From: Candidatus Omnitrophota bacterium
Lineage (GTDB): Bacteria > Omnitrophota > Koll11 > Zapsychrales > Fredricksoniimonadaceae
Length of the DNA: 15,458 bases
Direction of reading: 5' to 3'
Assembly (NCBI GenBank): GCA_015233705.1
Contig: JADFXE010000025.1
Location: 1-15,458 of the forward strand
This document shows, in pieces, positions 14,669 to 15,458 of this stretch (positions are counted from its first letter, which is position 1; the number at the start of each line of letters is the position of its first letter). Below the pieces are notes generated by a model. It saw only the letters and a program-made list of their open reading frames with translations, ran no database searches and was not told where the DNA came from. A program made the translations under genes and the position numbers.

Positions 14669-15458
14669 CTAAACGCTGAACCTGAAGTACACCACATCCC
14701 CCTCTTGCATCTCGTAATCCTTGCCCTCGAGGGTGATCTTCTTGGCTTCCTGGACCGCCTTGTAGGAGCCCAGCTCGACCAGATCTTTATAACGGTAGAT
14801 TTCCGCGCGAATAAAACCGCGTTCAATGTCTGAATGGATCTTGCCCGCTGCCTTGACCGCCCGAGTTCCTTTGGGGATCAGCCAGGCGCGCGTTTCCTGC
14901 TCGCCGGCGGTGAAGAAACAGATCAGGCCCAGAAGATCTTTCCCGGCCTGCGACAGACGCGCCAGGCCCGGAGTCCCGATACCGGCCGCGTCGTAATAAT
15001 CCTTGCGCTCCTCCGGCGGAAGCTGAACAATCTCAGCCTCGAACTTGGTGCATAAAGGGATCATGGCCGCGCCTTCCTTGGCCGCGCGCTCCTTCAGCGG
15101 CGCCAGGAGCGCTTCATCCGCGCCATTCTCCGCCGTATTGGCGACATACAGCAGCGGCTTGCCGGTCAAAAACTGGAATTCCTGGATCTGCGCCTGGTCC
15201 AAAGTCTGGCGACGCACCGGAATACCATCATTTAACCCCTTGATCGCCGCATCCAGAACCTCGCACTTGGCCTTGGCGTCCTTGTCGCCGCTCTTGGCCG
15301 GCTTCATCCACTTGTCGTACGCCTTCTGCGCCTGTTGAAGGTCAGCCAGCATAAGCTCGGTCTCGATGATCTCGGAAGCGCCCAGCGGATCAAGCTCATT
15401 CATGACATTGACGACATTGTCATCCTTGAAACAGCGGACCACATGTGCAATGGCGTCG
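14669..15458 (-). CDS. ychF: Ribosome-associated ATPase YchF/OLA1 (5' part outside window)
   Basis: These are the last 262 residues of YchF, an Obg-family P-loop protein that prefers ATP and binds ribosomes. Visible are the DAIAHVVRCFKDDNVV block, the switch-like SEIIETELMLADLQQAQK segment, a coiled-coil insertion, the NxxE-type nucleotide motif in LLYVANTAENGADE, and a complete C-terminal TGS domain with AAGKIHSDIERGFIRAE and KITLEGKDYEMQEGDVVYFRF at the very end. The P-loop lies beyond the right edge. The reading frame is open through position 15457; the first methionine-like codon within the window (GTG at 15442) is internal and not the start. The stop is TAG at 14669. It belongs to a different unit from the ankyrin gene below it. 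Confidence 0.96.
   Translation of the reverse strand, partial: DAIAHVVRCFKDDNVVNVMNELDPLGASEIIETELMLADLQQAQKAYDKWMKPAKSGDKDAKAKCEVLDAAIKGLNDGIPVRRQTLDQAQIQEFQFLTGKPLLYVANTAENGADEALLAPLKERAAKEGAAMIPLCTKFEAEIVQLPPEERKDYYDAAGIGTPGLARLSQAGKDLLGLICFFTAGEQETRAWLIPKGTRAVKAAGKIHSDIERGFIRAEIYRYKDLVELGSYKAVQEAKKITLEGKDYEMQEGDVVYFRFSV

Overview
This 15.5 kb window reads as chromosomal DNA of an uncultured-type diderm (Gram-negative) bacterium. It is gene-dense, moderately GC-rich and uses the standard code (TGA acts as a stop). Every convincing gene lies on the minus strand, so transcription runs from high to low coordinates. The outer-membrane and lipoprotein enzymes (Lnt and an LpxL-like acyltransferase), a SecA with a long insertion between its N-terminus and Walker A, and a group-4-hydrogenase-type membrane complex fit a PVC/Candidatus Omnitrophota-like lineage. 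That placement is inference, not proof.

Layout in transcription order: (1) 15458-14669, the 3' part of the ribosome-associated ATPase gene ychF, followed by a weak hairpin. (2) 14546-13626, an exported ankyrin-repeat protein, visibly more A/T-rich than its surroundings. (3) 13512-5513, a tightly packed run that could be one operon: a small exported IPT/TIG-fold protein, prfB (RF2), secA, lnt fused to a C-terminal response-regulator receiver domain, a stand-alone receiver-only protein, an LpxL-family acyltransferase lacking the usual acidic residue of its active-site motif, and a 56-residue two-helix membrane protein. Gaps are 1 to 28 nt or short overlaps. (4) 5510-2542, behind a good sigma-70-type promoter: a DUF47/PhoU-like accessory protein, a PiT phosphate transporter, a DUF502 membrane protein and a HAD phosphatase. 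(5) 2449 to the left edge: a NuoL/HyfB/EchA-like antiporter subunit and the start of a NuoH/HyfC/EchB-like subunit, overlapping by one base, the beginning of an Ech/Hyf-type membrane complex operon that continues outside the window.

Block 3 couples translation termination, Sec export, lipoprotein maturation and lipid acylation. Within it, two closely related receiver domains sit side by side (about 60% identical by my hand count), one fused to Lnt and one free. No histidine kinase or output domain is present. The Lnt-receiver fusion is the most unusual feature of the window. Blocks 4 and 5 concern phosphate handling and ion-coupled energy conservation. I see no RNA genes, CRISPR arrays, insertion sequences or prophage, and no stretch above 300 bases without a gene.
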